From Ceratodon purpureus (taxonomy: Eukaryota > Streptophyta > Bryopsida > Pseudoditrichales > Ditrichaceae): a stretch of 64,000 bases of DNA. The notes under the pieces are model-generated. The model made no database searches, had not been told where the DNA came from, and saw only the letters and a list, made by a program, of their open reading frames with translations. Made by a program: the position numbers and the translations under genes. The stretch spans positions 10,056,086 through 10,120,085 of the forward strand of contig CM026424.1 in assembly GCA_014871385.1 (NCBI GenBank), read 5' to 3'. Position 1 is the first letter of the stretch. The number at the start of each line of letters is the position of its first letter. Below, piece by piece: positions 28,509-38,994 of this stretch.

Positions 28509-29554
28509 ACCAGGTTGCTACAAGCAGGAACTATGCATTGCGGTTCACTTACCTCTAAAGCCTAGGCAGGATAGGACAGGTAGAATCTCCTTGTTCTGAT
28601 GTAAAGTGTCTAAATCATTGTATATTAATACTTCTGTTTTTGAAGTCCATGTCATGGTTTCAGAACGCATTGAAAAGAGAAGGGGAAAAGAGAGATGAAC
28701 AGAGAGCTATCAGACTTGATTTGGCAAGCATGACTGGAAAGAATGGGTGTTCGAAATCACTGCAGCAAACGGTGCGTCATTACAAACGGTGCGTCATTAC
28801 AAATGAAGAACTGCAAAGCCCCAGCTTACACTGCCACAGCGAGCAGGCACAAAAACGAACGGAACTCTTCCTGCTTTGAAATTGTCATGCAGAATAACGA
28901 CAAACTGTCCAATTAATTAGTTTCCGTAATGACTGTAGTCTCCAGCTAAATAGACCAGGGCATGCCCAGTGCCCACGACCATCCCAGCAGTCTGTCTGTC
29001 TGTGTGCTTGAAATTCATGTATTTGAAGTTATCTCTGCTATCGATATTCTAGAAAAAATTCCATCTCTTACTGTGATCAAACAGAGTGTTAGCAGCTGGA
29101 TACTTACAGGAAACAGACCAGAAGATGTGCGAAAACACTTACGGTGCTCACGCAGAGTGTTTCCAATCATCACCTCTCACGGTACCATCCACTTAAAACA
29201 GAAGCTACACAATGACACAAAACTCTGGAAAAACCATTTGCCTGTTGGTGGTCAATAATTGAGACTTACGGTGCTGTCGGTACACTTGAGCGTTGATTTG
29301 GGGTCCGAAGTGGATGTCCAACAAGTGCAAGCTTGTGGTGGAAGAGGAAGGAAAGTGAGAGAAGGCAACCAGCAAGGTAAGAAGATGTGTGAGGACCGAC
29401 TCCGGAGCAAGGGCTTGTTGGTGAGGTTGTCTTCCACATCAAAAAGAAGGTAGTTTGAGGGTGATGTCAGAATTTAGGTGTTCACATTCATAGATGATTC
29501 AAATGAGTCCGCCTACAACGACTCCTTTGATTAACTTATTTACTCAATGAGTAA
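28509..29554. other. Intergenic region inside arm A
   Basis: Holds the probable 3' UTR of the F-box gene and spacer DNA. A 17-bp tandem duplication (CGGTGCGTCATTACAAA, 28769-28802) is present here and single in the inverted copy. At about 29266-29440 lies one unit of the roughly 250-bp repeat arrayed at 39.0-39.9 kb. No gene is supported. Confidence 0.6.
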
Positions 29555-30766
29555 CTACCTCCTCAAATGCAAGGTCAACGGTTTCCAAGATTTGGTAGCA
29601 AGATCATACAACACAAATTGAATTGTATTCTTGCGATCCTCCCAAGTAGTCCATCTACTACATATGAGAAAATAATTTTTTGAGTAATCAATAACAACTT
29701 CTAAACCATTCTTACCATTGAAAACCCAATCACGTAGATCCGCATGCATTCGGTCATACGGCTCCCATTTGTGCCTTGAATGGTTACCCACATCCCATGT
29801 CAAACGGAATACTTGTGCTGCATCTGCCTTAAAAAGTCTGCCATGCCATGATCCAATGCATAAAAAACGCCATCCCACATGAGGAGGCCAATAGAGCGTA
29901 CTCCATACATCATCTTTTTCATTGTAGACGAGAATATCGTTATATAAATCCTCGGTTGTGATGAAGAGAAGGCCATTACAATTGACTGAGCCATGGTAGC
30001 TCCATCCACCATCCCATGAACGGAATGAGTCCAATTTGGCAGCTATCCCTGCAGGTAGCCTAGAAGGTCGAAGTTCCCACGAATTCGTTCTTGAGTCAAA
30101 GATTTGAGTTCCAAGGTCGCCACATCCCTGAATCACTTTGAAACTATATGGGCGTACAGAAGTGTCCACCAACATGCCAACAACGGGAATAGCTGTGCTC
30201 AATTGCGTCGGAGGCAGCTTGTGCCTCACTCTTGTGTGGATGTTAAAAACCTCCTGCCTTCTACTTTCAGCCCTCTTTTGCAAAACCTCTCGTGTCCTCT
30301 TTGGTGCCCTGAGGTAGTCCTTGGTAGGCACCGTCTCGCTGTAGATTAGACCATTTACAGCGAAACATCCACCACGATCCTTCCAAGGGTTATTCAGCCC
30401 AATCCAGCCCACATCCTCGGAGGTGATGTCAACAGTCACAAAGCCATTCATGCAGCGACCATTGTGGAAGGTGGGGATGGGAGTTAAGTATTCGCAACCA
30501 CAGGGGAAGTAGAAGTAGGGCTCGGGTACCAAGTATTCCTTGAAGTGGTCCTCCAGGAATTTCCGATCGCCAGCCAGATGATTCCACTCCTTACACACCA
30601 CGCGCAGCTGGAAGAACTCATGAAACGGTACCATCGCATATATGATCTCCATGGCAACATAGTCCTTCAAATTCCCCCACAGCGTCGGATCCATGGCAAC
30701 ATCATCCTTCATATCCCCCAACACCGTCGCATCTTCCTTCAAATTCCTCGACGGCCTTGGTGCCAT
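29555..30766 (-). CDS. Intronless F-box-like/beta-propeller protein, copy a
   Basis: Single open frame of 403 residues with ATG at 30766. Residues about 32-80 resemble an F-box (VAMEIIYAMVPFHEFFQLR, then VCKEWNHLAGDRKFLEDHF), suggesting a link to SKP1-CUL1 ligases. The rest resembles the kelch/galactose-oxidase-like region of plant F-box proteins, with blocks such as VNCNGLLFIT, ILVYNEKDDVWS and VLYDLATKSWKPL. Just before the F-box are short internal repeats of the type (N/D)(L/M)KDxVAM(D/E). Two near relatives lie in this window, closest at 35604-36809. Substrate is unknown. The frame is intact and conserved between copies, which argues for a functional gene, but expression cannot be judged. 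Confidence 0.82.
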   Translation of the reverse strand: MAPRPSRNLKEDATVLGDMKDDVAMDPTLWGNLKDYVAMEIIYAMVPFHEFFQLRVVCKEWNHLAGDRKFLEDHFKEYLVPEPYFYFPCGCEYLTPIPTFHNGRCMNGFVTVDITSEDVGWIGLNNPWKDRGGCFAVNGLIYSETVPTKDYLRAPKRTREVLQKRAESRRQEVFNIHTRVRHKLPPTQLSTAIPVVGMLVDTSVRPYSFKVIQGCGDLGTQIFDSRTNSWELRPSRLPAGIAAKLDSFRSWDGGWSYHGSVNCNGLLFITTEDLYNDILVYNEKDDVWSTLYWPPHVGWRFLCIGSWHGRLFKADAAQVFRLTWDVGNHSRHKWEPYDRMHADLRDWVFNGKNGLEVVIDYSKNYFLICSRWTTWEDRKNTIQFVLYDLATKSWKPLTLHLRR

Positions 30767-33090
30767 GGCGCTCTCGCCCCCGGTTGACTATGAAGCTCCT
30801 TATCAGCAGAAATTCCCTTGACAAGTATCTATTGTTGCAAAAATTCCCAATGCAGAACTCTGAGAGAGGCCTGGATTCCTGCAGTTGCAAATTGCTTCCA
30901 AGATGAGTTGGACAATGGAACCAGTACACAGCAAATTCATGATTTCTTTAGTTCACGGCACACTTCGATTAGGAGTTTCTGAGACTATCATTGAGCAAGC
31001 TTCATCAACCCATGCAAAAGAAAACTCTGAATGCTACTTTTGAGAGCATCCCAAATCTTCTGCCATCTTCCAGAATACCCTAAGTTCATCATACAAGCAT
31101 GGGCCCATGATCACAAAACACATCCTGAAAACAACCAACCTGCCAAGTTCAATCGAGATGGCGGTGAGCCGTGGCCCAACCATGAATCTCCAAACGTTCA
31201 ATTCAACAGCAAGTAATACGTGTCACCACTTAAAGCTCGAAAGATTTTCACATTGCAAGCATCGCATCTAAGCAGGCCAAGAACAATGCCCTGGCAAACG
31301 ACTTCAATCCAGGCACTTCAAACACACTACACCAACATGACTCAAACCCCAAGCTTGGAAGTTCTGCGTCCACCGATCACCGAAACTAAAAGCATGCTAG
31401 CCTACAAGGGTTTTCAACATCGCAACAAAAAACCATTGCGTCATTGTACCGCAAACCCCTGATGAGAACCTTAGAGTCGACTCTACAACAACGTCAAACA
31501 CTATAAGACAGAAATGATCCCTTGCACCCCACACCTGGAAACCAGATTCTCACACCACCACCGAAACAGCAACAACTCACTCTCACATCACAAAAACAAA
31601 ACAGAAGCCCTAAGGATGATCCTCACAAGCTTGAATCAGCCATGTGGATGGTATCAGATGCATGTGGTCACACTCACCAGCACATGAACCTGAGACTCCC
31701 AAATCCCAGCAACGAGTGATACACACAGGAACAACTAAAAAGAAATTGACTCACCTTACAGCCTTATATCGAAGTTGCCCAAGCTCAAAGAGTGATGCTT
31801 TGCAAGGTCTATTATGACAGAGAACCTCACCTTCAACTCCAAGATAAGTGCAGCTTCAGAGTTGCAACTCTGAAGTTATCACTCTCAGCACTTTTAGCAG
31901 CTGACACGCTGAAATAGGAAATGTTCTTTAATTAGTTCCTGAAATACATCTCACTTAGACAAACTCCTAGAACATGATATATTTATATGGAAAAGTAAAA
32001 CACATTTAGAAAGGGGCTTTATAAGTGGAATATGGATAAACTTTTACATGGATGTAAATCAGTTATTTTAATGATCAAAGCCAAAGCTTTTTCTATTGAT
32101 ATGTGGGAAGAAATGTGGTGTGTGTTTGCGTGCAACTACATGTTTCATTTCAGCCCAGTGCGAGCAGACGTGTCGTTCTTTAGTGACATATTTAGTATAA
32201 AGTTGGCTCACATGACAAGAATTGGACTCTCTGAAGTCGTTTTAATGGTCTTTGCTTTTATGCGGTTTGCTCAGTGAGTGAAGTCACAGAAGACAAGGTG
32301 ATGCGCACTCGATCAAATAATCTCTAGTCAATCAGATTGCACAATTTGAGTGCAATCCATTCTTCGCTGTCATGGTGGGAAGTCTGTTGGTGAAGTGGAT
32401 TCATCTCTTACGCTAATTGTATAGGACGAAGTAGTTCATTGGATTTCCTTTGGCCATGTGATGTGGATCGTAATGGACGGCTAGATGGGGCTCAATGAGA
32501 TGTGAAGGTATTTGGGTATGTCAGATAGCATCTCAGTGCAATCCGTGCAGTTGTTCGGCATCGACGCGTGTGACTCTCCGATTCATCGAAAACAAAGTTG
32601 ACGTGGATGATTTCGGTAAATGATACTTGACAATGCAATCATCTAGTTTTTGGATGGACAGATCAATACAAAGGGGTCATTTCATCAACTCAATTTCATC
32701 TGTTCCACGTGCACAGTATGGATTGGATTAGAGAATTGAATGAGTATGGACTGAATTAGAGAATTCAATGGCAGTAACTTAAATCATTTGTTTGAACCAT
32801 TTAGAGAACATTACAAACGTTTTTTTGACTATTACGAATAGCATGCGCATGAGGTACATTATGGTCCTATCCTCTGAATTCTTAGGCACACCAAAACGAG
32901 TGACCTCAGCTCTCATTTGCTATCATTTGCTCATCTGCTCATCTGCAAGATTAAAAAACAGGACAAATTAGTCGCAATGCACGCTCTTACCATCTGAAAT
33001 TATGAAAAGTTTTACAAAATTATGGACAACCAGTCACTCAAATTCAGACCCATGTAAAATGGACACTGGAACAAATTGTTCACCAAAGCA
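30767..33090. other. Upstream flank of F-box-like copy a and spacer
   Basis: The first 1.3 kb is shared with both other copies and so travelled with the gene. It contains no supportable coding frame. The TA at 32031-32032 is the unoccupied site matching the element insertion in the inverted arm. The stretch 32841-33068 is repeated in direct orientation at 53082-53287. Confidence 0.6.
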
Positions 33091-33093
33091 TAC

Positions 33094-34395
33094 CTTTCCA
33101 GTAACGCTTGCTAAACAACTCCCCTACAACGTATCCTGCTCAACAGCCTCAGAACTGTCACTCGTCAAGTCACCTGTCCTTTCCTCGAATTTATTCGTCT
33201 TTTCCCACAACAGCCTTGAATCCACCTCTGCTTCGGCTAACCTCGCTTGCTGGAAAACACTCAAACACTTGGCCTGTTAAAAGAGGAGTACTTCACAATT
33301 TACAAATACTAAATGCTACAATCCATAGCATGCAAACTGAACAATGGCTTGTGAGTAGAAGCTGAAACTTGTGTCATGTAACTGAATGAGTTTTAGGTGC
33401 TACCTTCACATGCCAACGGGGGCTTTCTGGGCACTTGGAACAAGGCTTTCCACCTAATCGGCCGGACAGACACGAGATAGGTCACATACGGTATCAGAAA
33501 GTGTAGACCACTTTTAATTTACACTTCGGGTGGTTTACAATGCTATTTCTATGTAATGTGGATTTACAAATGAAATGTGGACAAAATCTATTGGAGGCCA
33601 CGACATATGAAGTCGTTTACTCCGATAATGCACCTGCCATGAGAAGAGGCGGAAAAGATCACTACATTACTAGCAGAATACACAGTGATTTGAAAAGCAA
33701 AGAGTATTACCAGTTGGGTAAATCTGCAAGCGGAAGCCCTGCTACAAGAGCCAGCAGAATGCCAATATTGATGCCCAGTTGGTTCAGCGATCCAAGAGCG
33801 CTGCGATCCTCAGTGGGAGCAATCTGCCACAATGAAATAAATTAAAACTGCACACAAAGTTATCAGTCACGTCTGAAAATGATGGTGTAATAAGAATGTA
33901 TCACTTCTTTCATTACCTCTGAGATGTAGAGCGGTGCAACAGCAGACGAAATGCCAATCCCAAGCCCTTCCGGGATGCGTCCCAAGTACCATGCTTTCCA
34001 AGCCGCCTGATCAGGAACTGTCCAAACCATGTCCTTTTCTGTGTCAATACATATCACAGAAAATGATTGTTGCTTTTATTCAGATATTCAGGCTAGTATT
34101 AGATGATCTCACCTTTGGAGAGGACCTCAGAGACAGAGGCACTGCATTGGGCTGTAATGTCCGGCGTCGCCCTATTTTATCTGCCAATGCACCTCCCGTA
34201 AATGCTGCCCCGGCTAATGTGGAACTCACCACCCATCCTGCATCAAATCAGCACTTCATCAACACGAAGTAAATTCCATGGCCATATTAATTATCCTAGG
34301 TTTAGGGTTAGCAGATGTAATACCTTGGAGAATAGCATTGCCAGCAAAGCCAAGCCCGGCAGCAATGTGCTCCAGAGAGCCATTGATTACTCTGC
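33094..34395 (-). pseudogene. Decayed plastidic glucose transporter (pGlcT-like MFS) gene
   Basis: Six exon-like blocks in order on the minus strand match plastidic glucose transporters. They are RVINGSLEHI...ILQG (ending 34324), GWVVSSTLAG...GGALADKIGRRRT (from 34237), YLGRIPEGLGIGISSAVAPL (ending 33917), TEDRSALGSLNQL...LVAGLPLA (about 33831-33722), CPESPRW (ending 33404), and ARLAEAEVDSRLLWEKTNKF...GELFSKRYWK (33249-33094). Several splice sites survive. The first membrane segment, the WWRTMF region and everything after RYWK are missing, and the last block needs a frame change across an in-frame TAG. It is therefore a relic, not a working carrier. The intact parent is not in this window. 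Confidence 0.75.
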
Positions 34396-35040
34396 AGCTC
34401 TCCATTTGCTCCATTACTGAACCATTTCCACCAACTGGGAGACTTGGACGGCACACTAGAGAGAGAACATAAGATAACCATGAACTGACCAGGCGAGAAC
34501 GAAATCGCTTATCTTGGTAGCCATCCCGCTCACTCCACAAACCCGAACTCTTGGCCGCCTTCAGTCACTATCCTAAGAGGAAGAAATTTTAACACTTTCA
34601 TTAGGATAGTAAATCCAGCAACATCTGAGATAAGTGTTAAATTCACAACATCTGAGAGTCAAGCCACAACGACGTGATTCGCTGGCCTCCGCAACAGGTT
34701 ATCTGCAAACCAGAAAAAACGACGTCGACGTAGGGAGAGCCCCGCTTTCCCCACTGATAAGTGAAAGGGGACACTCACCACAGAAACAGAGTGGGGAGCG
34801 ACACCTCTTCAAGTACATGTGCAACCAAGCTCGACCTGCAGACAGTCCCTTCTTGACAAGGGTGTCTGTCCTCATGCTTGGAGTGGTATGCTAAGGATCA
34901 GAGTAGATTTCATCACATAAGATTCCAAACTTTGGTAAGATAGTGCTCCAGTGGCTGGTTCAGTTGGATTTGTATAACACTTGTAATGGTCTGTTGGATT
35001 TGTATCCTGTAAATCATTTGTAAGGAGACATTATACAAAT

Positions 35041-35545
35041 CCAACAAACAGATTACTGACTATGGAAAGGCAGTCACTCATCTGCAGAAAAGAATTCCGG
35101 ACTTGTGTGTGCATGGTCTTGTGCATTTCGAGAGTAACTCGCATCACTTCAGTGAAAGTCTTGCCCAGACGTCCACATTTTTTCCTGAGAGAAGGATACA
35201 CAGAATTCGAGTTCACAGGAAGCTCTGTGTACTTAACTCGTTAGTAATGAGTTCCGAAATCGTAGTAAGAATATGGTAATCAGTTTCTGTATCGTTAAAT
35301 TAGTTTTGCTACGTTGCACAGACCTTGCTACGGACGGCAGGTAGGTGTTACTCCCTAGTAAATGCGACAGAGTTCGCTGCGTTTCTCCATTCAGGAAAGC
35401 AAAGAGAATGAGCCCTCAGCCCATTACGGCCACATCGTGGTGAGCAAAGCATTCAACTGCAGCGGAGCAAAATATCCTCACGAGAATATCCTCCTCTTAG
35501 ATTATTCCACCACAAGAGGCCCACGAAGCAAAGCACATATGAGGA
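35041..35545 (+). repeat. Direct repeat R1 flanking the second F-box-like copy
   Basis: About 0.5 kb that recurs in the same orientation at 38361-38835 with scattered substitutions and small indels. Both copies start near GACTATGGAAAGGCAGTCAC and run to a block encoding GHIVVS and AKYPHENIL in one frame. The two copies bracket the F-box-like copy at 35604-36809 and its flanks, like the ends of a duplicated or transposed unit. Confidence 0.85.
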
Positions 35546-38125
35546 GGTACACAGAGTCCGCCTAAAACGACTTCTTTGATTAACTTATTTACTCAATGAG
35601 TAACTACCTCCTCAAATGGAAGGTCAACGGTTTCCAAGATTTGGTAGCAAGATCATACAACACAATTCTATTCTTGCGATCCTCCCAAGTAGTCCATCTA
35701 CTACATATGAGAAAATAATTTTTTGAGTAATCAATAACAACTTCTAAACCATTCTTACCATTGAAAAGCCAATCATGTAGATCCTTGGGCTTTCCGTCAT
35801 ACGGCTCCCATTTGTGCCTTGAATGGTTACCCACATCCCATGTCAAACGGAGTACTTGTGCTGCATCTGCCCTAAAAAGTCTGCCATGCCATGATCCAAT
35901 GCATAAAAAACGCCATCCCACATGACGAGGCCAATAGAGCGTACTCCATACATCATCTTTTTCATTGTAGACGAGAATATCGTCACAATCCCCGGTTGTG
36001 ATGAAGAGAAGGCCATTACAATTGACTGAGCCATGGTAGCTCCATCCACCATCAAAATCTGAACGGAATGAGTCCAATCGGGCAGCTATCCCTGCGGGTA
36101 GCCGAGAAGGTCGGAGTTCCCACCTGTTCGTTTTTGAGTCAAAGATTTGAGTTCCAAGGTCGCCACATCCCTGAATCACTTTGAAACCATAAGGGCGTAC
36201 AGAAGTGTCCACCAACATGCCAACAACGGGAATAGCTGCGGTCAACTGCGACGGAGGCAGCTTGTGCCTCACTCTTGTGTGGATGTTAAAAACCTCCTGC
36301 CTTCTACTTTCAGCCCTCTTCTGCACAACTTTGGGTGTCCTCTTTCGTGCCCAGAGGTAGTCAGGGCTAGGCACCGTCTCGCTGTAGATTAGACCATTTA
36401 CAGCGAAACATCCACCACGATCCTTCCATGGGTTATTCAGCCCAATCCAGCCCACATCCTCGGAGGTGATGTCAACAGTCACAAAGCCATTCATGCAGCG
36501 ACCATTTCGGAAGGTGGGGATGGGAGTTAAGTATTCGCAACCACCGGGGAAGTAGAAGTAGGGCTCCGGTACCAAGTATTCCTTGAAGTGGTCCTCCAGG
36601 AATTTCCGACCGCCAGCCAGATGATTCCACTCCTTACACACCACGCGCAGCTGGAAGAACTCATGAAACGGTACCTTCGCATATATGATCTCCATGGCAA
36701 CATAGTCCTTCAAATTCCCCCACAGCGTCGGATCCATGGCAACATCATCCTTCATATCCTTCAACAGCGTCGCATCTTCCTTCAAATTTCTCGACGGCCT
36801 TGGTGCCATGGCGCTCTCGCCCCCGGTTGACTATGAAGCTCCTTATCAGCCGAAATTCCCTTGACAAGTATCTATGGTTGCAAAAATTCCCAATGCACAA
36901 CTCTGATCGAGGCCTGGATTCCTGCAGTTGCAAATTGCTTCCAAGATGAGTGGGACAATGGAACCAGTAATCAGCAAATTCATCATTTCTTTAGTTCACG
37001 GCACACTTCGATTAGGAGTTTCTGAGACTATCATTGAGCAAGCTTCATCAACCCAAGCAAAAGAAAACTCTGAATGCTACTTTTGAGAGCATCCCAAATC
37101 TTCTACCATCTTCCAGAATACCCTAAGTTCATCATACAAGCATGGGCCCATGATCACAAAACACATCCTGAAAACGACCAACCTGCCAAATTCCAATCTA
37201 GATGGCCGTGACCCAACCATGAACCTCCAAACGTTCAATTCAACAGCAACTTGGTGTCACCACAAAAAGCTCGAAAGATTTTCACATTGCAAGCATCTCA
37301 TCTAAGCAGGCCAAGAACAATGCCCTAGAAAACGACTTCAATCCAGGCACTTCAATCACACTACACCAACATGACTCAAACCCCAAGCTTGGAAGTTCTG
37401 CGTCCATCGATCACCAAAGCTGAAAGCATGCTAGCCTACAAGGGTTTTCAACATCGCATTGAATCGTCTTTCAGCAATGCGAAGAAACCATGGCGTTATT
37501 GTATGTCAAACCCCTAAGAACATTCTAAGAACACTCCTCACAGTGGACAACAACGTCAAACACACTAAATCAGAAATGATCCCTTGCACCCCACACCTCA
37601 CACCACCACCAAAACAGCAACAACTCACTCTCACATCAGAAAAACGAAACAGATCACAAAAACGAAAGAGAAGCCCTAAGGATGATCCTCACAAGCTTGA
37701 ATGAGCGATGTGGATGCTATCAGATGCATGTGGTCACACTCAGCAGCACATGAACCTGAGACTCCCAAATCCCAGCAACGAGTGATGACACACAGGAACC
37801 TACACACAGAAATTTACTTACCTTGTGATCGGCCAGCAAGTCTTATATTGAAGTCGCCCAAGCTCAAGGAGCGATGCCTTGCAAGGGCCCTCACTAATTG
37901 AGAACCTCACCTTCTACTCCAAGATAAGTGCAGCTTCTTAGTTGCAGCTGTGAAGTTATCACTCTCTTTTAGCAGCTGACATGCTGAAATAGGAAACGTT
38001 CATTAGTTCCTGAAATACATCAAACTCAAACAAACTCGTAGAACATGATATAATTATATGGAAAAGTAAAACACATTTGGAAAGGGGCTTTATAATTGGT
38101 ATATGGATAAACTTTTAGATGTAAA
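35545..38125 (+). repeat. Segment B, same-strand copy of 29500-32060
   Basis: Carries a complete F-box-like gene with its downstream edge (GAGTCCGCCT...) and about 1.3 kb of upstream flank. Homology to arm A is continuous, and it ends near GGATAAACTTTTAGATG. It lacks the F-box exons and the roughly 250-bp repeat unit found next to the gene in arms A and C. The TA at 38102-38103 is the empty site matching the element in arm C. Confidence 0.87.
35604..36809 (-). CDS. Intronless F-box-like/beta-propeller protein, copy b
   Basis: Single open frame of 401 residues with ATG at 36809. It matches copy a almost residue for residue, including the N-terminal KDxVAM repeats, the F-box-like stretch and the propeller-like C-terminal half. 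It differs by small indels (for example within the RSDFDGGWSYHG and ITTGDCDDILV regions) and one shortened block before VLYDLATK. The intact frame despite many substitutions suggests purifying selection or a recent duplication. Likely role is substrate binding for an SCF ligase, by analogy only. Confidence 0.82.
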   Translation of the reverse strand: MAPRPSRNLKEDATLLKDMKDDVAMDPTLWGNLKDYVAMEIIYAKVPFHEFFQLRVVCKEWNHLAGGRKFLEDHFKEYLVPEPYFYFPGGCEYLTPIPTFRNGRCMNGFVTVDITSEDVGWIGLNNPWKDRGGCFAVNGLIYSETVPSPDYLWARKRTPKVVQKRAESRRQEVFNIHTRVRHKLPPSQLTAAIPVVGMLVDTSVRPYGFKVIQGCGDLGTQIFDSKTNRWELRPSRLPAGIAARLDSFRSDFDGGWSYHGSVNCNGLLFITTGDCDDILVYNEKDDVWSTLYWPRHVGWRFLCIGSWHGRLFRADAAQVLRLTWDVGNHSRHKWEPYDGKPKDLHDWLFNGKNGLEVVIDYSKNYFLICSRWTTWEDRKNRIVLYDLATKSWKPLTFHLRR

Positions 38126-38360
38126 GGAAATATTTTTATTGATGACAAAAGCTAGAGAAATTTTGATGGTCATTGGAGTGAAAACAGAGAATTCTGCATG
38201 ACCACCGAGGTTTTGGAGGACCTACTAGGTTTTGCCACATAATACTAAGTTATAGTTTTATGTTTTATGTTTTAGTTACAGTTTTAGAACAGTATCACAT
38301 TTGGTTCAGGATGAGTCTAGTATAGGTTCAGTTCGATTTGTATCTTATCTCCTTACAGGA
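36810..38360. other. Upstream flank of copy b and spacer
   Basis: Up to about 38125 this is the shared upstream flank seen in all three copies. The remaining 235 bases are AT-rich unique DNA. No gene is supported. Confidence 0.6.
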
Positions 38361-38835
38361 TCACTGACTATGGAAAGGCAGTCACTCATCTGCAGAAAAG
38401 AATTCCGGACTTGTGTGTGCATGGTCTTGTGCATTTCGAGAGTAACTTGCATCACTTCAGTGAAAGTCTTCCACATCTTTTCCTAAGAGAAGGATACAGA
38501 GAATTCGAGTTCACAAGCAGCTCTGTCTTCTTAACTCGTTAGTAATGGGTTCCAAAATCGTTGTAAGAATATGCTGATCAGTTTCTGTATTGTTCAATAA
38601 GTTTTGCTATGTTGCACAGAACTTGCTTCGGGACGGCAGCTAGGTGTTACTCCTCAGTAAATGCGACAGAGTTCGCTGCGGTTCTCAATTCGGAGAAGGA
38701 AACCATGTAGAGCACACAGCCCGTGACGGCCACATCGTGGTGAGCACGGCATTCAGTGGAGCAAAATATCCTCACGAGAATATCCTCTTCTCAGAATATT
38801 CTACCCCAACAGGCCCACGAAGCAAAGCAGAAATG
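38361..38835 (+). repeat. Direct repeat R2
   Basis: Partner of the repeat at 35041-35545. Unlike that copy, it continues directly into a coding-looking stretch, so it may be closer to the original locus. Confidence 0.85.
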
Positions 38836-38946
38836 CTTGCCTTGATCAACTGGCGGAGCAGCAACACGGCCGGAGTGAGTCACAAATTTGCAAACCCCAA
38901 ATGGTGGCAGGATCCATCTCCAGCGCTTGAACGCCGCTCAGGATTG
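38697..38946 (+). pseudogene. Coding-like exon fragment of unknown family
   Basis: One plus-strand frame reads RDGHIVVS, AKYPHENILFSEYS, GPRSKAEMLALINWRSSNTA and FANPKWWQDPSPALERRSGL. It ends at GGATTG followed by GTAAAC, which looks like a splice donor. The copy at 35.4-35.55 kb keeps the first part only and is diverged. I do not recognise the family. It is probably one exon of a gene whose other exons are absent here. Confidence 0.3.
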
Positions 38947-38994
38947 GTAAACTTATCATATTATAATATGTCGGACATAACCAAGCTGTTGGTG

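Larger units (their letters stand above)
27369..32772 (+). repeat. Arm A of large inverted duplication
   Basis: This segment recurs as the reverse complement at about 53287-59526. It contains exons 4-7 of the F-box gene, intergenic DNA with one unit of the array found at 39 kb, an intronless F-box-like gene, and its upstream flank. Identity to the other arm is very high between 27.37 and 29.3 kb and clearly lower between about 29.5 and 32.7 kb. The left breakpoint falls in intron 3 of the F-box gene, 28 bases before the exon 4 acceptor. Part of this arm (about 29500-32060) also recurs in the same orientation at 35545-38125. Confidence 0.9.
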
